DNA of 64,000 nt, from the NCBI RefSeq assembly GCF_000005505.3, contig NC_016131.3:51693355-51757354 (forward strand). Reading direction: 5' to 3'. This stretch comes from Brachypodium distachyon. Its lineage: Eukaryota; Streptophyta; Magnoliopsida; Poales; Poaceae. The notes beneath the pieces are model-generated. The model was not told where the DNA came from and ran no database searches. It was given only the letters and a program-made list of their open reading frames with translations. The translations under genes were made by a program, and so were the position numbers. The number at the start of each line of letters is the position of its first letter. Position 1 is the first letter of the stretch. This document shows, in pieces, positions 60,173 through 64,000 of this stretch.

Positions 60173-60192
60173 TGTATATATATATATATAGA
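60173..60192. repeat. TA microsatellite
   Basis: About nine TA units between 'ccactg' and 'gacataaa'. Confidence 0.8.
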
Positions 60193-60802
60193 CATAAATT
60201 AACCGAAGAATCTCTGATCATTTACTTCAAATTTACAGCAATGGCACCGACATTTTTTTCGTGTATAAAACTCAGTTGTCGTTTACTCATGTCTTCTTGG
60301 ATGGAACGAGAAACATGCGCTGCGAGGAAGGCTCTCGTCAACTGATAACGTGCATCTATTATTATATGCAGGAGAGAATCAACACATGTGGATCATATCG
60401 GTGGATGCGGTGGGGTTCAGAGACAGCGTGTGGGCAATGGTCGTCTCGCTGCAAATCCTTTGTTTCATTTGATAACTCAACAGACAGAATGGGGAAAATG
60501 GAATTTTTAATCGCGACGCAAGAGGGAAGAAGGTGTCGCTCCAGTTATTAGAGCCGTGACAGTGACGTGGCTTCTGCCCCTCTCGTCCGACGATTTTAGA
60601 GAAGACGGTCTCCCATCGTGTTCGCCTGCATTGCTGCATCCAGACGATGTTTAATCGCCGGCAGTTTCCGCCTTTGTGACGTTTGCTCCTAGCTGTCGAT
60701 ATTTCTTCTTTTGAAAGAAGGCAAAGCCCTCGCTTCGACTTATTTAGAGTCCAGCCCATAGCAATATGTCATTATATAAAGAAAGCAATAAAAAAGATAG
60801 TA
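60193..60802. other. Gene-free stretch
   Basis: No coding or repeat feature recognised beyond short frames. Confidence 0.4.
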
Positions 60803-61127
60803 CCTCCGTTCCTAAATACAAGAAATACTAGCTTTGTCGTAACTCGTAAGTCATATTTGAAGGAGTTTTGACCAAGTTTATAAAAATATCTATAACATAA
60901 GTAATAGCTTGTCCTAAGTTAAATTTGAAGAAGTTTGACCAAGATTATAGAAAAAACTATCAACATGTAAAACTCTGTTTCGTTAAATCTATCATTATAT
61001 ATATTTCATGGAGTATGCTTATTTGATATTGTACTAGATTTTAGTAAAATTTTCTATAAACATGGTCAAACTTCTTCGAGTTTAATTTAAGCACAAGGGT
61101 AGGACTACTTATATTTAGGAACGGAGG
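60803..61127. mobile_element. Long Stowaway-type MITE
   Basis: Left end CCTCCGTTCCTAAATACAAG and right end 'cttatatttaggaacggagg' are inverted. The interior has paired 'agtttgacca' and 'tggtcaaact' words, typical of the longer Stowaway group in grasses. About 325 bp. Confidence 0.8.
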
Positions 61128-61559
61128 AAATGTGATTCAACTCATGCATTAGTCTATTACTCCCATAATATGCACATTGGTTAAATAAACCACACGCTAT
61201 TGACTGCGCCCGATAGCCATTGTATCCTACAATTTCACACGTTGCGCGCTCGTGCTGGTTGAAAGGGCTGACTCGGGGTGGCCTTGGGCTGAATTCAACC
61301 TCTAGATCCTCAGTCTATCCAAAGAGCTCTGATAGACGGCTATTCTTGTGGAAGATGGGAACGGTCACAAATGGCTTGATGGTGCGTGGAGCAGGCTCCG
61401 AATTTGGTCATGGGCTTACAGTTAAGGGCGGCCAGGACCATGGTGGCTGACACCTTGGTGGATGGGCTCTGTTTGTGAGACATGGGGACCAATCTGTCCG
61501 AGGTGGCGATTGACGAGTTTTTGTCCACCTGAGACAACATTGATTCCGTTATGCATGTC
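61128..61559. other. Gene-free stretch, probable LINE-derived
   Basis: Frames contain weak LINE-like sequence but are broken; it leads into the recognisable zinc-finger remnant that follows. Confidence 0.3.
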
Positions 61560-61822
61560 AACGGAGGTGGATGACACATTCAAGTCAATTGTGGCAAGGC
61601 TGGGATATATACTCCGTCATGTCAGCTTACGCGACGTTTTTTTTTTTGGAAAGAGTCGCATCGTCTGGCATTGAGAATATCTGGAGTTTGAAGGTGCCTG
61701 CCAGGCGCAAGATGTTTGCATGGTTGGCCCTGAAGAACACATGTTTGACCGCTGACCGATTGCGCAGGAGGGGCTTACCCCCACCTGTTTCGATGTCATT
61801 TTGTGACCAAGAGCAGGAATAG
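61560..61822 (+). pseudogene. LINE remnant: zf-RVT zinc-binding region
   Basis: The + frame encodes NIWSLKVPARRKMFAWLALK, then TADRLRRRGLPPP and FCDQEQE before a stop. This is the zinc-binding region after the reverse transcriptase in plant LINEs (usual form W...VP.K..FFAW.A...C.T.D.L..RG...C..C). The last cysteines and histidine are lost and the flanks are out of frame, so it is dead. Confidence 0.65.
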
Positions 61823-61918
61823 ATTTCACCGATGTGTTAAATTCGTGTACATTTAAATTTTGTCAGGAGTATAACTTTTGTTTTCTTCGTATGTTTACGG
61901 TTGCTATTTTGGAGTCAT

Positions 61919-62140
61919 TAGGGCATCTCCAATAGGAGGTACTAAGCAGGTACTAGTTCTACGTGACGGAGAAATGAAGAAAAAAGGTTAGTACTAGTTA
62001 CTTGCAGAAGTAACAGCTTGTGCACGGGTATAAAAATGAAAAAAGAATGACACGTGGGTCCATTAAAAAAAATAAACAAAGAAAGAGGAGAAAGTAACGG
62101 CTCCCCGGACTAGTTTTATTGGTTACTCCATGGGTAGGTG
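61919..62140. mobile_element. Harbinger/Tourist-like MITE
   Basis: TTA followed by GGGCATCTCCAATAGG at the left; the right end 'ggtaggtgatgcc' is a weak inverse. 'aggtactaag...gtactagt' words repeat inside. The target duplication is not clean. Confidence 0.45.
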
Positions 62141-63676
62141 ATGCCAGCCTTTCAAACAAGATCTTCACACACCTCTACCAGCTCGGGTTCGATGAATCGA
62201 TGTAACCACACTGTCCGACGATCCAGTCCTTCGGCAAAGCAGTTACTCTGACCTGGTCTCCATGTCCTTTCGGCCCCACACGGCCACGCCCCAATTGCTC
62301 TCCGGACGAGCGCGCGCTCGCCCCCTCCCCGCGCATGTGTTCGTATTTTCCAGTATCCCGCCGACACTTTCAGCCACAGACTCCACTCACTTAGCAATCA
62401 ATCATGGCGCACTACTGTTGGCAACTTTGTTAGACGGTGACAGGGCCCCCCAGCTAATTAAGCTTAACCTAATCGCGCTCAACTACCGTCGGTCTCACTA
62501 AACAACGCTGGGAGAAGAAGGTTCGTTCGTTCACTCCACATGCCCACTTCACTTATAAATATATTGATACGGTCCCTTGATCGATCTCTCGCCGGTTGGA
62601 CCCATGAAATGTATTTTATCTCGTTGGGGTCTCTACAATAATTCTGATGGACAAGGCCGGAGAATTCATGCATCAGCGAAGGAAATGTATAGATTGTTGC
62701 ATTAAATTAGAGGAAGAAAACATGCTAGCCATGCGATTTTTATAGTGATTTTGATATTACGGCTTTGATGAAGTGCCGTGACCATGTTACATTATTTTCC
62801 TGTTTCTTGAGTGAGACCATGTTACATCTTGGCCAAAAGTTTCATGTGGGTAACGTGAGCATAAGAGATGGATTTTGATACAGCCAGAGCAGAATAAAAT
62901 GACCAAGATGCCATCCAAAGTGGAGCAGCCAGTTCATTCTCTCGTGTGCTCCCTACTTTCACTGTCTTCAAGTTATACTTGCGTTATCGAATTTCCTACT
63001 CCTATTTTAAATTCATAATGTAAATAATTTATTTATCTTTTGTTCCGACATTTCCAAATTCAAATTCTAGAATTCAGATACTATTTGTTCCCAACTTCTA
63101 GTCCATTATATTTTGCGTTCAGATATTTAATTTTGCATTTTAAACTTCTATGTTTTGGGTTTCCTTTTGAACTATAATCTTTTACATTTTGCTTGTGTTT
63201 TGAACTTACATTTTTATTTCCACAGTTCAAATATACGAGTTTAATTTCAAAAATCTGGCATTGTCCATTAGTAGTGAGATGAACTAATCCCATTAGAGAA
63301 TATTTTGGTCATTACGTGTACTAGCAGAATGTACGACATGCACAAAAACTACGCAAATGGTGCGATGATAATCTGGAGAATTCCTTAAAGATACGGAGTA
63401 GCGACTTTGTTGATATTGCAGATCTCCTTAACGACAGAAAAAAAAAATCACTGTTCTATTCGTTCATAATTTATACACAGACAATTCCATGTCCGTCAGG
63501 ATGCCTGCAGCTTGGATGGAAAATTTGTTCAAACAACATCACCATCCAAGCTCTCTGAAGATACAAATAGTAACCAAACTAGGGAGCACTGTTTTAGGAA
63601 AACATTAACCAAGTGGTGATACCTAGGGTACACAACTTTAACTATAATTATATTACAGCAAACTTGGCAGTATAAT
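62141..63676. other. Intergenic region and 3' flank of the CIA1-like gene
   Basis: No gene supported. 'accatgttacatt' words repeat near 62780-62830. The last part (about 63450-63676) is probably the 3' UTR of the minus-strand WD40 gene. Confidence 0.4.
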
Positions 63677-63920
63677 TTAATCCAGTACACTGCCTCCCAG
63701 TTCCCACAATTTCACCGTGCCATCATCGCTTGCAGATGCTAACATCCTCGGGTCCTACAAATTTATTTGACAAGAATGAGGCAATTCTCCAAAGTAAAAA
63801 AATTATAACCATTTGACGCTAATTCTCAGAAATTACCTGAGGGCACCATCTGACACAATTTACATCCATGTCATGAGCCTTCTCTTTCTTCAATATTAAT
63901 CTGTAGGAAGGCCCCTCAAC
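63677..63920 (-). CDS. CIA1: WD40 protein CIA1/CIAO1, last two exons (partial)
   Basis: Minus-strand exons 63920-63837 and 63754-63677 join in phase 0. They encode VEGPSYRLILKKEKAHDMDV, NCVRWCPQ, then DPRMLASASDDGTVKLWEL and a short tail to the stop. This is the last WD40 blade, with the typical LASASDDGTVKLW strand. The phrase VEGPSYRLILKKEKAHDMDVN is what I recall from plant CIA1, the cytosolic iron-sulfur assembly WD40 protein that passes Fe-S clusters to target enzymes together with other CIA factors. The other six blades lie beyond the right edge. An unrelated WD40 protein is possible but less likely, given the match before the repeat. Confidence 0.8.
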
Positions 63921-64000
63921 CTGCACCGTCCAAAAGGTAGCCGTTAATACTACACATTGACACATCCTATGCGGTAATCTTCAATGCTGTCTACAGTTTT

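Noticed and set aside
7332..63920. Functional link between NRAMP5 (Mn/Fe uptake) and CIA1 (Fe-S assembly) as a metal-related cluster
   Set aside because: They are about 50 kb apart with unrelated genes between them, and both are conserved housekeeping-type genes. Proximity alone is no evidence.
1..64000. CRISPR arrays, operons, phage or bacterial features
   Set aside because: No regularly spaced repeats with unique spacers. The genes have spliceosomal introns and plant homologues, so the DNA is nuclear eukaryotic.

Overview
This window is nuclear DNA from a grass, most probably a member of the Pooideae (Brachypodium, barley, wheat or a close relative). The evidence is intron-containing genes with GT/AG splice sites whose proteins read like rice or barley proteins, many Stowaway MITEs (TA target sites, ends like CTCCCTCCGTCC), a BARE/Angela-type copia LTR, and a very long LTR like those of Pooideae LARD elements. 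A manganese transporter of the NRAMP5 type and a cellulose synthase of the CESA6 type occur in the same window. From memory, rice OsNRAMP5 and OsCESA6 lie near each other on chromosome 7 (Os07g0257200 and Os07g0252400), so this looks like a conserved gene block spread apart by transposons.

Layout: 0-7 kb is repeat remnants (MITEs, a degraded LINE next to a tandem duplication, SINE-like pieces). 7.3-12.2 kb is the 13-exon NRAMP5 gene (+), with several MITEs in its introns. 12.6-19.5 kb is a repeat-rich tract with degenerate 'gttacc' repeats and GC-rich islands. 19.8-29.2 kb is one Mutator-like element (9-bp target duplication, about 153-bp inverted repeats). Its transposase gene lacks the catalytic core and is split by a 4.3-kb solo LTR, which itself holds a 1.3-kb copia solo LTR. 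30.1-31.3 kb is an intronless F-box gene (+). 36.0-38.0 kb is an eight-exon gene (+) for a short coiled-coil protein resembling the ASY3/SYCP3 coiled-coil region. 39.4-42.7 kb is a three-exon gene (-) for an AIPP1-like RRM protein with large internal repeats. 43.3-44.7 kb holds a hAT MITE and a gypsy solo LTR. 45.3-51.9 kb has three two-exon genes, all (-), for short secreted peptides with the same layout. 54.7-59.6 kb is the 13-exon CESA6-type gene (-). The right edge holds the last two exons of a WD40 gene matching CIA1/CIAO1 (-), which continues outside the window.

The genes are not an operon and have separate jobs: metal uptake, F-box protein turnover, probably meiotic chromosome structure, probably chromatin-linked RNA processing, cell-wall synthesis and iron-sulfur assembly. 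The least familiar item is the peptide cluster. Each gene has a signal-peptide exon, a phase-1 intron, and a second exon with a short shared motif (P...P...HRxG) followed by a hydrophobic C-terminus. I do not recognise this family. All exon joins were made by eye from splice signals and reading phase; no alignment, RNA data or database search was available.
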